A DNA stretch of 64,000 nucleotides from contig NC_081847.1 of the NCBI RefSeq assembly GCF_963259705.1, forward strand, positions 87,294,485-87,358,484. The letters are read 5' to 3'. Below, piece by piece: positions 45,267 through 57,085 of the stretch. Positions within the stretch are counted from its first letter, which is position 1. Each line of letters opens with the position of its first letter. The notes below the pieces were generated by a model that was not told the DNA's origin, searched no databases, and worked only from the letters and a program-made list of their open reading frames with translations. Made by a program: the position numbers and the translations under genes. This DNA comes from Myotis daubentonii. Taxonomy: Eukaryota; Chordata; Mammalia; Chiroptera; Vespertilionidae.

Positions 45267-47566
45267 TCTTAAAGATTTTTTAGATATGATCTTGTGTTTG
45301 TTTTTGTTTTTAAAAAATAGTCATCATCTCGCTGGTTACCTTTACTATCTGTTTCTTTACTATGCATTTTGGCAAGGTAAGCATCTAAATGTTTGGAGGC
45401 CATTGGCCATTGTTGTATTAAAATGTTATTAGGGAATAAGGCTAATTAAATATTTTTCAGTGGACTGTGCTATATGGAGAGTTGATCTATAGGATAAGGA
45501 GATCTATAGAAACGTAACTTGTAACTCAGGTTCTCTGTACTTCTGTTGACTCTTGGTTTTATTTTTATGTCATGATTAGTTGCAAGGTTCAGAAAAAAAG
45601 TTTCTCTCTTTTGAGTAAAAAACAGACTTTTTTCAAGGACACAGGGATAGCCGAAGAACATAACCCTCTGAAAGGAGCATGACTCAGCTCTCCAAACTTC
45701 CATGTGCAGAGTGTCACTTAACATTCAAAATGTTCAGGAGGAAGAATCTGATAGAAAAAGACGAGAAGGAGTGGGGAGAGTTGAAGGTGTCAGAGAGCAG
45801 CTAATATATCAGAGGAATCACCTTATGTATTGCAGATAATTTCCAGAGGAAAGGGCATGCCTGGCTCAGTACTCATGTTGTTAATGGTTACCTGCTCATA
45901 CAGGAAGACAAAGTGTCCCTGATCTCCTCCTTATTTCCTGGTGTTATTTCCCGACCTGCCTAAGAAAATCAATCGAGAGCCTCGGAACCCCTCACTCAAT
46001 CTTACTCTTGAGAATGAACGCTAACCACACACTGGATTTTCATTGCAGCATTTTAGCCTTCCATAGGCTTTGAACTACTCCCCAGTGAGCATGCTCCAGA
46101 CACTATGGACCTCTCTTTCCCATCAGAGGTCCTGTACCCATCACAGCCATTTCTTTGTGGCCATAGGCACAAAACAGGTAGAGGGTGATGGGATAGTGGA
46201 GGGTGCTGAGGTATGTGAATTGAGGTGGATTCATACCAGAGTCCCTGCTTCAAGCCTGGGAAGGTGGTCCATGCTGGGAAGCCCTCGCAGGCTGGATCAC
46301 TTTGGAACCCTCTGTCATTGGAAGCATTAATGACTCCCTCCATTTGTCTACAGTTACAGCCTACCTGGCAGCATGCACAGCCTATAGGATTGAGGTGTCT
46401 AAATGATTTAGTGACATGCATTTACTGGTTCCCTTGAGTGGGCAATCCAATGACAAGGTCAAAGCCCACATAGAACATATATGCTACACAGAAGATACAA
46501 TGATTAGACAATAAAGCATCATTTTGGAATGCTTTAACATTTTCAGCAGCATGAAAATAATAAATTGCTGGACATCAGGTCGTGTGTGTCCTGTGGAAGA
46601 AAATCCATAGAAAACATTTGGGCTTTCTAGGCTTTTACAATCCACCTAGACATCAGGGCTGACTGGCAATAAACAGTGACAATCAACCGAAGCACAAGTG
46701 GGCAGCCAGCTGTAAATATCAGCCAGGTGGGGAGGTACACTGTGGGAACTGGTGGTTATGAAATCAGAGAGGGAGAGGAAGAACTGGTGTTTTCCATTGC
46801 CCTGTGTCATTTTTCACCGCTCTGCTTTTCCCACTCTGCCTAATCGAGATTTCAAGGTGGCTCGGGCTGTCTTTACCTGATTTCTGAGGTCTGAGCTGTT
46901 GACAGTCAAAGCGTGTTCCCTGACAGAATTCAGCTCCCGGCGATGTAGATACAGACTCCAGGGGCTCACTATGTCGGAGCTTCTAGACCTGCTGTAGTCA
47001 AGGGACCTGCAAGTCAAGAGCTTTGAGCTGTGCTATTACCCATGGGGCTTTGCTTTAAAGACAGGCTAAGGTGGAGGGGGGTCCAGGCCCGCTCAGCAGT
47101 GCTCTGTGTCACCGCCAACTCTCCCTTGGGGCCTGGAGCCCGGGCAGATCAAGGCTCGTGTGTACATTTAGACAGGTCAACGGGAAGAGCAAGCTTTCTT
47201 ATGGGAAGTGATATAGGTGGGGGAACCCCCTCCATTAGGAATAATTGCATGTGCAGAATAATCCCTGTCCCCCAGAGTACATTTTAATAATGCAGGTGAC
47301 GGATCCACTTAATGTCTGCCTGATTGGAACTGTGCATCGCTTGGCTTTTCATTAATAATGAATCCACAGGTAAACAAATGCTTCACATTAAATGCCTCTT
47401 AAAAGTGTTTAGTGTCTGCTGCCAGAAAACCTATTAAGCTCTATGGTTTAGGAAAGGCAGATTTAACAGAAACTGTATGTGAAGCAGTGGGAATTTGTAT
47501 TGGGAAAGTTTACATGAACACCTACGCTGCACCTTGGGGAAAACTCCAAATAATTTTATAATAAGG
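45267..47566. other. Long stretch without recognisable content
   Basis: About 2.3 kb. GC content rises at 46800-47290. The longest frame (122 codons, minus, 46421-46053) overlaps two plus frames and has no family resemblance. The 47290-47470 part looks compositionally unlike decayed repeats and could be conserved non-coding DNA, which cannot be judged from one sequence. Confidence 0.4.
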
Positions 47567-47890
47567 TTAGAGGCTGGGTGCACAAAATTCGTGCACTAGG
47601 GGGGTCTCCTCAGACCAGCCTGCACCCTCTCGCATTCCAGGGGCCCATGGGGAGCAGGCCTAAGCTGTTAGTCAGACATCCTTAGTGCTGCCTCAGAGGC
47701 TCCATTGCTGCTGCACTCGCCAGCCATGAACCAGGCTCAGGGCTTCTGGCTGAGCGGTGCTCCCCCATGGGAGCGCACTGACCACCAGGGGGCAGTGTTG
47801 AGTGTCTTCCCCCTGGTGGTCAGTATGCATCATAGTGACCAGTCTTTCTGCTTTTCGGTCTATTTGCATATTACCCTTTTATTATATAGA
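47567..47890 (-). mobile_element. HeliBat-type non-autonomous Helitron with inverted CTCF-like pair
   Basis: The minus-sense 5' end is TCTATATAATAAAAGGGTAA and the 3' end has the hairpin GTGCACGAATTTTGTGCAC before CAGCCTCTAA. Internally TGACCACCAGGGGGCAGT occurs at 47779-47796 and its near-inverse CCCCCTGGTGGTCA at 47809-47822. Confidence 0.92.
47779..47822. promoter_or_regulatory. Inverted pair of CTCF-core-like motifs (HeliBat)
   Basis: TGACCACCAGGGGGCAGT fits the CTCF core pattern CCASYAGRKGGCRS, and a second, inverted copy begins 12 bases after it. The match is to a remembered consensus; binding is unknown. Confidence 0.5.
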
Positions 47891-48293
47891 CTAATAAGCA
47901 TAAATGTAAGAAATAGGTGTTATTAATAAACACATAAACTATTAATAATGACACATAAAAATATTTAATTTTTTTTAAAATATAAATTTAAGGTTGATAA
48001 ATGCATGATGGTACATACTTCTAGACTATGGGTATGATGAATTAGGGGTCATAAAGGTGTGTTTGTGTCTTTTCCTCTGTGTTTGAGTTGCTGAGCCACA
48101 TCATTCTCAGGGAAATGTCTTCTAAAGTCAAACTATGCAAACAGGTTTCAAGGACTTAAAAATAAGCAGTTTTTACTTACTAGATGCATTTGAATCGTGT
48201 TCTCACACACTAATTAAGGTACAATTTCACTCATAAAATTGTGTGAGAATGCCTTAAAATCTTCAATATTTTGGAATTTCATTTTGGCTCTGT
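47891..48293. other. Non-repeat stretch, nothing recognised
   Basis: About 400 AT-rich bases without a supported feature. Confidence 0.5.
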
Positions 48294-48412
48294 GTATGTA
48301 TATCTATATCTATATCTATATATCTATATCTATATCTATATCTATATCTATATCTATATCTATATCTATATCTATATCTATATCTAATCTATATCTATAT
48401 CTATACCTATAT
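48294..48412. repeat. (TATATC)n hexanucleotide microsatellite
   Basis: About 115 bp of TATATC/CTATAT units with a few one-unit interruptions. It gives an artificial Ser-Ile repeat in one frame. Confidence 0.96.
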
Positions 48413-48597
48413 ATCTCCCTCTTCTTTCACAAAGTCTGAGTTCATCTCTGGCGGGATCATCTTCTGTGTCTTTCTGTTTAATTCCTTGGCCTGGCCCAGT
48501 ACCTCTTTATATATCTGATCGGAGAATTTTCTAAATTTAGGAAGGGCTTTCAGATGATCTCACCCACGGTTTCCCACCTCCTTTTTAAAATTCGTAC

Positions 48598-48806
48598 CTG
48601 AAGATATACTTATTTATTTCAGAGAGAGAGGCAGGGGGAGAGAGAGAGATAAACATTCAAGTGGGAGAAAAACATCGATCTGTTGCCTCCCATATGCACA
48701 CTGACCAGGGATCAAACCCTCAACCTAGGTATGTGTCCTGGCCAGGAATTGAACCCGTGGCCTTTTGGGGACAACACTCCAACCAACTGAGCCAACCAGC
48801 CAGGCC
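48598..48806 (-). mobile_element. Diverged VES-like SINE
   Basis: A minus-sense tRNA-SINE: GA-rich body at 48622-48650, the complement of the B box in GGAATTGAACCCG and the head in GAGCCAACCAGCCAGGC. More diverged than most others here and without a clear duplication. Confidence 0.8.
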
Positions 48807-48814
48807 TGCTCCCC

Positions 48815-48945
48815 TTTTATAAACGGATGAAGAAATTAAGTCACTTGGTTAAGTGATCTGTAACCAGATCAGGCTGGTGTCACAGTTTCCAGATCCCGGG
48901 TTCCTGGATTCTGAGTCCCAGATCTTTCTCTCCCAGGTGATCACC
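48815..48945 (-). mobile_element. MIR-like relic
   Basis: GATGAAGAAATTAAGTCACT, then GATCTGTAACCAGATCAGGC, weakly follows the minus-sense MIR. Confidence 0.5.
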
Positions 48946-49310
48946 TCATTCCAGTTTGTCAGGCATCATTCCAGTTTTAGCTCTGAAAGTCCCACCAGTA
49001 ATTTTAGCCAGTAATTCCCATAATGCCAGGTGAACCATAACAGATGGTCACCCTACCACTGCACTTCTGCTCACAGGTTTCTATATTCTCTTTCAGTCTC
49101 CTCTCTGCTTCTCATTTATAAGTACATTATGCTGATCTTTAACAACTTGCTAACCAGGAAGTTTGTTCTTATAAATCTGCAATTGGCTTTACCTCAGATT
49201 TTGTGTTCTTCATATCAATCATTCATTCATTTGTTCATTCAGCAAATCTTTGAATGTCTACCATGTTGTTTAACATTTTTAAGTCACTTTATCTAATTAT
49301 ATATAGACAG
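48946..49310. other. Non-repeat stretch
   Basis: Only an L2-type phrase (TTCATTCAGCAAATCTTTG, about 49234-49252) is visible. Confidence 0.45.
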
Positions 49311-49362
49311 ATAGGTAGGTAGGTAGGTAGGTAGGTAGGTAGGAAGGAAGGAAGGTAGATAG
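49311..49362. repeat. (TAGG)n/(AAGG)n microsatellite
   Basis: About eight TAGG units, then three AAGG units, then GATA-like units. Confidence 0.95.
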
Positions 49363-50124
49363 ATGATAGCATCTTTCCCAGTTTTCCATCCTCTGTGAAA
49401 TGTTGGACCTTTTTTTACCCATAACTGTTTTGGATAACCATTTATAAGAAGGAGTGTGTGAAAGTGGAGCCCTACGTTTGTGAATTTGGGTGTATGTAAA
49501 ATAAAAGTGCCTACTTTGGCATTGGTGACACAACGGTATTTGAGATGAGAGAATTCATAACATCTGTGGGAATTCTATGGCACCATCAATATTAGCAATA
49601 TTTCTTTCCAGCAACACGTTTTTTCCCTGCAGCCTAAGATTATAACCTTCTTCATAAAACTGTTGGATACAGCTCTGGGATAGTTCTTTAGAGCCAACGG
49701 GAGGAGAGTCCAGAATGGGGGATGTGAATTATAAGCCTGGACTGATTTAAGCGTAAGAAGAAATTACACTCAAATAAATTCAACCTGCTCTGTCAATGCA
49801 ATCATAGGTTTAATGCAGTTGGAAAATGTTTATAGCGCCAAGTCTTGAAAGTAATTGAATTCTCCTAAATAAATCTGTTGCCTTTTTTGGGTGCTGGTGA
49901 TCATGGTTCAATGTCTTGAAGTCACTCATTTTGTCTCTTTCTGTCAACATTGTATATTGGTGTTTTTGTTCAGCACATCAGCTAATAACAAAGAGAATAA
50001 GCTGAGTGGGAGGGAAACACCAATAGCTTCCCAGATTTTAATAGACTTCTATAAAAATAAAGCATATTTTATGTGCTCAGAAATACTCCTCGACCTTCTG
50101 AATTCAGGTGAGCTACACTACACT
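49363..50124. other. Non-repeat stretch, nothing recognised
   Basis: About 760 bases. An 88-codon plus frame (49891-50157) has no known family. Confidence 0.5.
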
Positions 50125-50315
50125 TACCATACATGTGAGTTTAAGGAAGTCATTTAAAGTCCCCCAGGCTCTGATTTCTGGACTCTACAATGGGGATGAG
50201 AAGAGCACCTCCCCCGTGGGCTGTTATAAGCATTAAGGGTCATAACTTTCCAAGGCACCTGGGATTTAGCAGCCCGTTCATGTGAGGCATTAGCAGTTTC
50301 TGCTGTTGCTAATGT
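50125..50315 (+). mobile_element. MIR SINE relic
   Basis: TTTAAGGAAGTCATTTAAAG, then CTACAATGGGGATGAGAAGA, is the plus-sense MIR 3' half. Confidence 0.6.
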
Positions 50316-51625
50316 TGTAAAAGTGGGAGGCTGAGAGCTTTACTGAGTCCTATCTTCCTGGACCAATTCTATTTTATTGCATTTTACCAGAACCAGCTTC
50401 TAGCTATCTCCATTTTTTTTTTTTTAGAGAAACATACAACTTACTAGACAACTCTGAGTGTTTTGAAAGACTAAATTACTAAAACACATTTACTTGAATT
50501 GTGTCTGCATTGAAGAGGCCAACCCAGGTGACAGAGAGAGAAGGTGCTAATGGCTAGAGATGCATTAGGTTGCGTTCAAGAAGGAAAGATAGTACAAGGG
50601 TTCAGACCATTCACTTTCCCTGAGGCATCCACTTGGTCACAAAAGTTCTGGGAATGAAATGTTCTATTTTGTACCCAATTCGTACTGTGTTTGCGTATCC
50701 ACTGCAGTTTTCTTACTGTCTCCTGAGATCAATTACAGATTTGGAAACCATCACATATGATTTCTAACTGTTCTTTGAATATTTGAATTCATTTCTCACT
50801 TGCTTTTTTTCCCCTACCCTTCTAGAAAAATTACACTTGTAGTGTGATTTTTTTAGGAGGATAGTGATAATAGTAAGTACCTGTAAAATAAAAATAAGAA
50901 AAGCAAAGTAATTTATGGCTTCATAGTAAGTCACATGCATTACACTATGTGGTCCTCACAAATATGCTATAAAATGGAATTTTGGTTGTGGTTTATCTCT
51001 TTAGGTATATTTAGGAATATAAGAACAGAGTTATATATACCCTAGTTCCCTGGTTCTGTTTACTCTTTGCCCCTGATAAGTCGCTCATTGAAGAAATGTG
51101 CTGTGGTAGTAATAACACCTGGCAAAAAGAATATTTCTAGCAACAAACATATCTTAAAAGTCAGTAATTAAAGGAGGCATTCATGATTTTCATCCAGATG
51201 GGTAAGCTAAGTAAGATTTTCTCCTGAACTTCCTCATTATGGAGGCGGGATGATTATAGTGTTCACTGTTTATAGGATTAACAACCTGGCCTGTTGTGGT
51301 TGTCCAAAAATTATGTGACCTAAGATTCAAACATATTAGTTGGTTATCTTCATGGTAGAAAAATCTGTTCAGGGGGAATACATTTGGGAGGGAGTCATTT
51401 TTCACTTACTAGAGTCATTATTGACTATTCCCACAGAGAATAAATGGCAATACAGAGAAGAAAGGGCAGACCTCCACAATCCAAAAATGCACTGAAGTTA
51501 GAAATGACTCTGGACAAGAGGCAGCTGTGTTCTGGTCTGGAAGTTTCCTCAGCCCTTTGTCGCTAACCAGGGTGCTGAAGTACAAAGGGCACTGCATGAC
51601 TTTTCTGTTGGGCGCTACAGCATAC
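50316..51625. other. Non-repeat stretch, nothing recognised
   Basis: About 1.3 kb with a T12 run at about 50411-50423. Confidence 0.5.
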
Positions 51626-51633
51626 ATGTAGGC

Positions 51634-51864
51634 CAGTGATGGCGAACCTTTTGAGCTTGGCGTGTCAGCATTTTGAAAAACCCTAACTTAACTCTGGTGC
51701 CGTGTCACATATAGAAATTTTTTGATATTTGAAACCATACTAAAACAAAGACTTATATGTTTGATATTTATTTTATATATTTAAATGCCATTTAACAAAG
51801 AGAAATTAACCAAATGAGTTTGCGTGTCACCTCTGACACGCGTGTCGTGGGTTCGCCATCACTG
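51634..51864. mobile_element. Non-autonomous hAT element (third family)
   Basis: The terminal inverted repeats are CAGTGATGGCGAACCTTTT and GGGTTCGCCATCACTG. The 8-bp duplication is ATGTAGGC (51626-51633) / ACGTAGGA (51865-51872), with two mismatches. 231 bp, AT-rich interior, no coding. Confidence 0.92.
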
Positions 51865-51984
51865 ACGTAGGATAACAATAAAGAGCACACCTATGCAAAT
51901 GCCAGCCAGGTCAGGAATGGAGGGCTGCCAGCTCCCCAGAACCACGTGTGTTCCCTCCCACCATATACTTGCTACCTCTGGTTC

Positions 51985-52540
51985 ATCTCTTAAAAAATAA
52001 TAGTATATCTTTGTTTGTATAACCATGCTTTATGTGTCCCTGGCCCTTCTTTCACTTAGCATTACATTTGTGAGTTCCATCCATATTTTGTGTGCTTGTA
52101 TTTAATTTTGCCTGTTGTATAATATTCCATTTTCTGAATATACTATATGCAAGCTTTGGGGTTTTCCAGTTTTGTGCTCCACGGACAATGCTGCTCTGAG
52201 CATTTTCTGATATGAATCAAGACACACTCAGGTGGGCTTTTTTGAGATTATATATTTAGGAGGCTCATTGCTGGTGCATAGAGTATGTACATCTTGAATG
52301 TTTTCTATTTATATTTCCACTGGCCCTGAACGATAGTTCCAGTTGGGGCTCATGCTAGCAGCCACTCGCTGCATTGTCAGACATTTTAAATTTTTACCAA
52401 TTTGGCAGATGGGTAATGATATCTCAATGTGACTTTTAATTTGCATCTCACTAACCACAAATGAGCTTGAACACCTTTTCACATGCTTATCAAGAACTAG
52501 AATTTCTGCTGTTTATGATGCCTTTTCAAGTATTGTAGCT
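51985..52540 (-). mobile_element. Old L1 3' relic
   Basis: CTTTCACTTAGCATTACATT, then CAATGCTGCTCTGAGCATTT and TTTTAATTTGCATCTCACTA, is minus-sense L1 text, highly diverged. Confidence 0.8.
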
Positions 52541-54734
52541 GTATTTTTCCATTGGATAAACAACATTGTTTTTAAAGAAATAAAATACTGCTTGAGAGTT
52601 TCCCTTCTAACACTTGTAACAGGCAGTTTAAGCGGAATCCCCAAGTTGAATTCTTAAGTTGATGGTTCAGTAGTTATTTTTAACTGTCACATCACTGAAA
52701 ACCTTTCTTTGTTCCTTGAAATTTCATTTTTCTTTTCCAGATAACATCTTGACAGGTTTTTTTTCTTCTTATCTTCTTATTCATTACTTCCCCCAAACTC
52801 CCTCAAATGAAGCAATGCTGGATTTGTAATTCAGAGCCTAGAGGCCCTAGAGCATTCTCGAAGTACAGGAGGAAAGGAGGAGGATTGTTCCTGGTCCTAA
52901 GCTCTAGGGAATCTCCTACTTTGCATTGGAAATGGGCATATTCTTGGCAAAGATTACTCTTGTGGGGCCATCTGCTTGGAGTTTAAGAGAGGGAACCTTC
53001 TCAAGATGCCAGGCATAATATTAAAATTGTAGTTGGGCATTGACTGAGCAGGTGTAGAGAAGATAATGACAGGTAAGGGGAAAAGAGGTGATTTCACCTA
53101 CCGGTGCTAAAAATGTCGTTAGAATGATTTATATGCCATCAACTCATACCCCAGACTATCACCAAGGATCACCAAGGCAACGAGGATGATGCTTCACACA
53201 CATCCCTCAGGCTTGATCCCCATCTTCCGAAGCAATTTTTTGATTCCTTCCAAACTGATTATTTACACATGCATGGCAGTATTTATGTGGGACAAAGTGT
53301 AATGATGCTAGTGCCTCCTCACCTGTCCAGATTCTCCCTTACAAGTTCATACAACTCTGGTGAAAGCAACAGTGACTCCTCTGGTTGTGTTTATTGGGCA
53401 CCATCATGGCAGACATATGGCAAAGAGTATATTCCTCAGACTCCGTAAACTTGGATCCAGAAATAAGATCAATTAAGGAGCTGATGATGGATAAGGAACA
53501 TTATGAATTTAGATATTTTTAGTGTCTTTTTTAATTTGTTGCTGTTGTATGTGGATGAAATTCTCATCCTTCATAGCTCTTATTATCTATATGCCTATCT
53601 CTATTTTCATTTTATTTTGAGTGTCTTTTGTTCTTTCTTCCTGTCAATTAAGTTGTGGTTGTTAAGAGGTCTGTGGCACCTGCATTATGAAACTATCTTC
53701 TTAAAGTATACTGTGAGACAGAGTTACTATAAAAGTGTAGCAAAAAAAAAAATAAGTGGAGTCAGGTGATTAAACAACTGAACTTTAGGTAATTTGGGCA
53801 ACTGTGTATAGATGCGCAGATTATCTTGTAACGGTAACAACATCAGTTCATATATTTGAGGTGAAATTAATTTCATTCTTCACTCATCTCCTTAAAAAGG
53901 GGGTCAATGGATTTATTGTGTGTGTGGAGCCACTGTAATCATTATTTTATGAGTGGAAATGAGATGCTCCCAATGGTTTCCATGAGTATTTCAGCCCCAT
54001 AGCCTGTTTGAAAGTGTTTGTCATGAACTTTACCTTGCTTACCTAGTTTGTAGACTTAGGTCTCTCTGAAAGGAAGGTAGATCACTATGCATTGCCCTAC
54101 CGCCCACTCCCCTTTCCTGTCTGCTGGCCTGTGTCTTCCTAGCTGTCCCCAGGCATTCAGGGCAGGGTCCTGGCTGGGGAATGGGGTGAGGTGTGGGTTA
54201 TGATGATGACTTACCATTATTTTTGTAATTATTTTTACTTGGAGGATTTCAGTTATTATGATAAAAATATATAAAGTATTGTCAAGGCTCATTTGGAATA
54301 TGCAACTAGTGAGCCATCGAGTATCATAGCTGGAATGGCCTTAAAGATTACTTTCTAACTCTCCTTTCAAATATGAATAGCATCTCCTAAATAGCATCAT
54401 AAGTTATAGAGCAGAGAACGGAACAGTATTTTTTCTTTCTTCTTCCTCCTAGAACAGTAATAATAGTGATTTAACTTTTATTTTGTTGTGTATAAGTATG
54501 GGTATGTGTATGTGTGCATCTGTGTGTTTACAATCTTTGCAACCATGTTGAAGTAGGCTGAACAAATACTAGACATATTTTATAATCAAAGAAACTAAGG
54601 CTTGAGATTAAGAGCATAGTTTGAACTCAAACCTCCAGTAAAAATGCACTCACACACTGCCTTTCCATATTCACCTGCTTCTAAGGAGTTTGTGGATGCA
54701 CATGTCTTGGAATTGTTGTGCATCAAAAATGTAA
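52541..54734. other. Long stretch without recognisable content
   Basis: About 2.2 kb. A MIR- or L3-like hint lies at 54310-54350. The longest frame (88 codons, 53503-53769) is hydrophobic and without known relatives. Confidence 0.45.
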
Positions 54735-54945
54735 GTTAAATATGGTGATTACCAGAAGGAAAGAGGGCGAGAAGGGGGGGGGGGAGGGGAGGGTAGTAAA
54801 TGGTAATGGAAGGAGACTTGACTTTGGGTGCTGAACACACAATACAGTATACAATTGATGTATTATAGAATTGTGCACCTGAAACCTATGTTATTTAATT
54901 AACCAATGTCACCCCAATAAATGTAATAAAAAGAAAAAAATATGT
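54735..54945 (+). mobile_element. L1 3' end fragment
   Basis: ATGGTGATTACCAGAAGGAA, a G run at 54774-54784, GCACCTGAAACCTATGTTAT, then CCCCAATAAATGTAATAAAA, is the classic L1 3' UTR end. Confidence 0.85.
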
Positions 54946-55049
54946 AAATTAAAACTGGAAGCAATTAAATTTAAAAGGCACAACTGACTTTAGAAGAGAC
55001 AAACACAAGAGAGTATAAATATTTCTTCTGAGGGGAAATTATATAAAAA

Positions 55050-55485
55050 CTAGAGGCCCTGTGCATGGATTTGTGCACCAGTGGGGTCCCTCAGCCTGGC
55101 TTGCACCTTCTCGCAATCTGGGACCCCTGAGGGATGTCGTAGTGCACGAGGTGGCAGGCAGCCAGGGAGGAGCCTGAGCCCTGGCCGGGCACAGCATGGC
55201 TTTGCTCATTCCAGCCCCACTGCACCTGCCATCACCACTGGGCAGCTCACTGTCAGGGGAGGCGGGAGAGGCTCGTGTTGCCACAGCTTTGCTCACCAGC
55301 CATTAGCCTGGTGTCTGGCACTTGTCAGTGAGCTGAGTGGCACTCCCGCTGTGAGAGCACACTGACCACCAGGGGGCAGTTCTGGTGTTGAACATCTGCC
55401 CCCTGGTGGTAAGTGTGCATCATAGCGACTGGTCAAATGGTTGTGCGGTCGTTCAGTTGTTTGGTTGCTTAGGCTTTCATATAGA
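55050..55485 (-). mobile_element. HeliBat-type Helitron, 436 bp, with inverted CTCF-like pair
   Basis: The minus-sense 3' end is GGGCCTCTAG exactly, preceded by the hairpin TGCACAAATCCATGCA. The 5' end is TCTATATGAAAGCCTAAG. Flanks are A on the minus-strand 5' side and T on the 3' side, the Helitron target. Internally TGACCACCAGGGGGCAGT lies at 55363-55380 and an inverted copy TCTGCCCCCTGGTGGTAA at 55395-55412. No Rep/helicase frame. Confidence 0.93.
55363..55412. promoter_or_regulatory. Inverted pair of CTCF-core-like motifs (HeliBat)
   Basis: Both motifs fit the remembered CTCF core, in opposite orientations 14 bases apart. Binding is unknown. Confidence 0.5.
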
Positions 55486-55580
55486 TAGGTTATTAGTTTA
55501 GTACATAGATTAATTCTGGAAAATTTTACAGATTAGTAAAGAGAGGAAGGTGGACAATTTTCAATATATGTCAGAAAAGA

Positions 55581-55790
55581 GCTCAGCTAGAGTGGCTCAG
55601 TGGTTAAGCGTCGACCTATGAACCAGGAGGTCATGGTTTGATTCCCAGTCAGGGCACATGCTCTCGTTATGGGCTCAATCCCCAGTGGGGGGCATGCAGG
55701 AGACAGCTAATCAATGATTCTCATCATTGATGTTTCCATTTTTCTCTCCTTCTCCCTTCCTCTCTGAAATCAATAAAAGTGTTTTAAAAA
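55581..55790 (+). mobile_element. VES SINE
   Basis: The head GCTCAGCTAGAGTGGCTCAG, GGTTTGATTCC (B-box variant), and an AATCAATAAAAGTGTTTT tail are present. The flanking duplication is short and unclear (AAAAGAGC / AAAAGAACG). Confidence 0.9.
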
Positions 55791-56439
55791 GAACGAAAAT
55801 AATATCTCATTGATAACAAGACAGACATGACTGTATTAGGCATATGTTGTCTCACAGCCACCATTCACTCTTTTGGGGGGGAGGGGTAGAGATATTGTGC
55901 TTTTCTCCGGGGAAGCCAGGCCTCCCCACTCTCATCCTCTGCTTCAGGTTGGACTCCATTCCCACTCAGGTAGACCATGTGACCTGCCAGAGCCTCTCAC
56001 AGCATCTTCTCCTCGCTCTAATGATTGATTTAGGGATGGCTGCATATGATCCAGTGAGAATCAGAGACAAAAGGGACAGCTTTTAAACTTCTGGGAAATA
56101 GACTAGATACTAACAAGAGATGCTCCTAACATCTGTGTCTCTGATGAATGTCTCAGAGGAGGAGACATGGCGAGAGAAACTTCATGATAGGCTCTGGGTT
56201 TCAATCCTTGAATTAAGCGACAGCTGAAGCCATCTCTACCACAGTATTTATAAGTTATGCCAAATGATCAATTATTTTGTTGTTTAAGACAGTTTTTTAT
56301 CATTTGAAAATAAAAGAGTTTTATTGCATAGCTTAGTAAGATTGGAGGTGCCTGGAAGACACTGACCAACGTTGAGTGGAGAGACCCTGAAACAGTAGCG
56401 ACATCACTGCCATTGTCACTGTTGTCATCACCATGGTTC
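55791..56439. other. Stretch with a possible old LTR-like relic
   Basis: Bases 55930-56300 vaguely resemble old LTR or MER sequence (ACCATGTGACCTGCCAGAGC, CCAGTGAGAATCAGAGAC). The match is too weak to name. Confidence 0.3.
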
Positions 56440-56530
56440 TGTAGCCCCTTAGCTGTCACATGGACTATCCCTCTAATTCTCGCAGCAACTCTGAAGCAGG
56501 CACAGTTATGTTCCAGATGAGACCAAGTCC
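56440..56530 (-). mobile_element. MIR-like fragment
   Basis: CTAATTCTCGCAGCAACTCT, then TATGTTCCAGATGAGACC, resembles the minus-sense MIR core. Short and weak. Confidence 0.4.
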
Positions 56531-56824
56531 TGTCTATCAACTACTGTGCTCTCCACACTGGAACCAGATGCCAAAGAATCGTCATCAGAATACATCTATC
56601 CAATGAACCTCAGGGATTTTTGAACACTTCATACCCCTTCTTCAAGTATCTGTTCAATTTGTTTAATTCCGAAGCTTTTATCAGTTTCACGAAACATGGA
56701 TCTCTTCCCTCTCGAGCTGAAAGGAATCTCTCTCTGTCCTCTAGGCTCATTGAGCACTATGGATATCCATTGTAACTTAAAAAATAATTGTATTTTTATG
56801 TTTGGTTTGTTTAAGAGTGAGTGT

Positions 56825-57085
56825 TGGATCCAGAGACATAAATTGGTGTGTCACGCTCTGTAAGGTCTAGTTGTACGACCTTAGGCAAGATATGTGAGCT
56901 CTATCATCAGAAATATGGTGCAAATAATACCCAATTCACAATATTGCTGTGGAGATTAGGTAAGCTGAAACAGAGCTTTACAGCCTGCAAAGTTCTCTGT
57001 AATATAAGAGATGATTATTTTTTTTTTTTTACCCATCACAGCACTAAAGCTCTGGATGTAGTTGGAGCTCAATAAATATAGCATT
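56825..57085 (+). mobile_element. MIR SINE relic
   Basis: TAGTTGTACGACCTTAGGCA, then TACAGCCTGCAAAGTTCTCT and GAGCTCAATAAATATAGC, is a plus-sense MIR. A T12 run lies at 57017-57030. Confidence 0.65.

Noticed and set aside
48239..48439. Ile-Ser repeat protein
   Set aside because: Translation of the TATATC microsatellite.
55039..55365. 85- and 94-codon frames on opposite strands
   Set aside because: Both lie in the GC-rich interior of a HeliBat and show no Rep or helicase motif.
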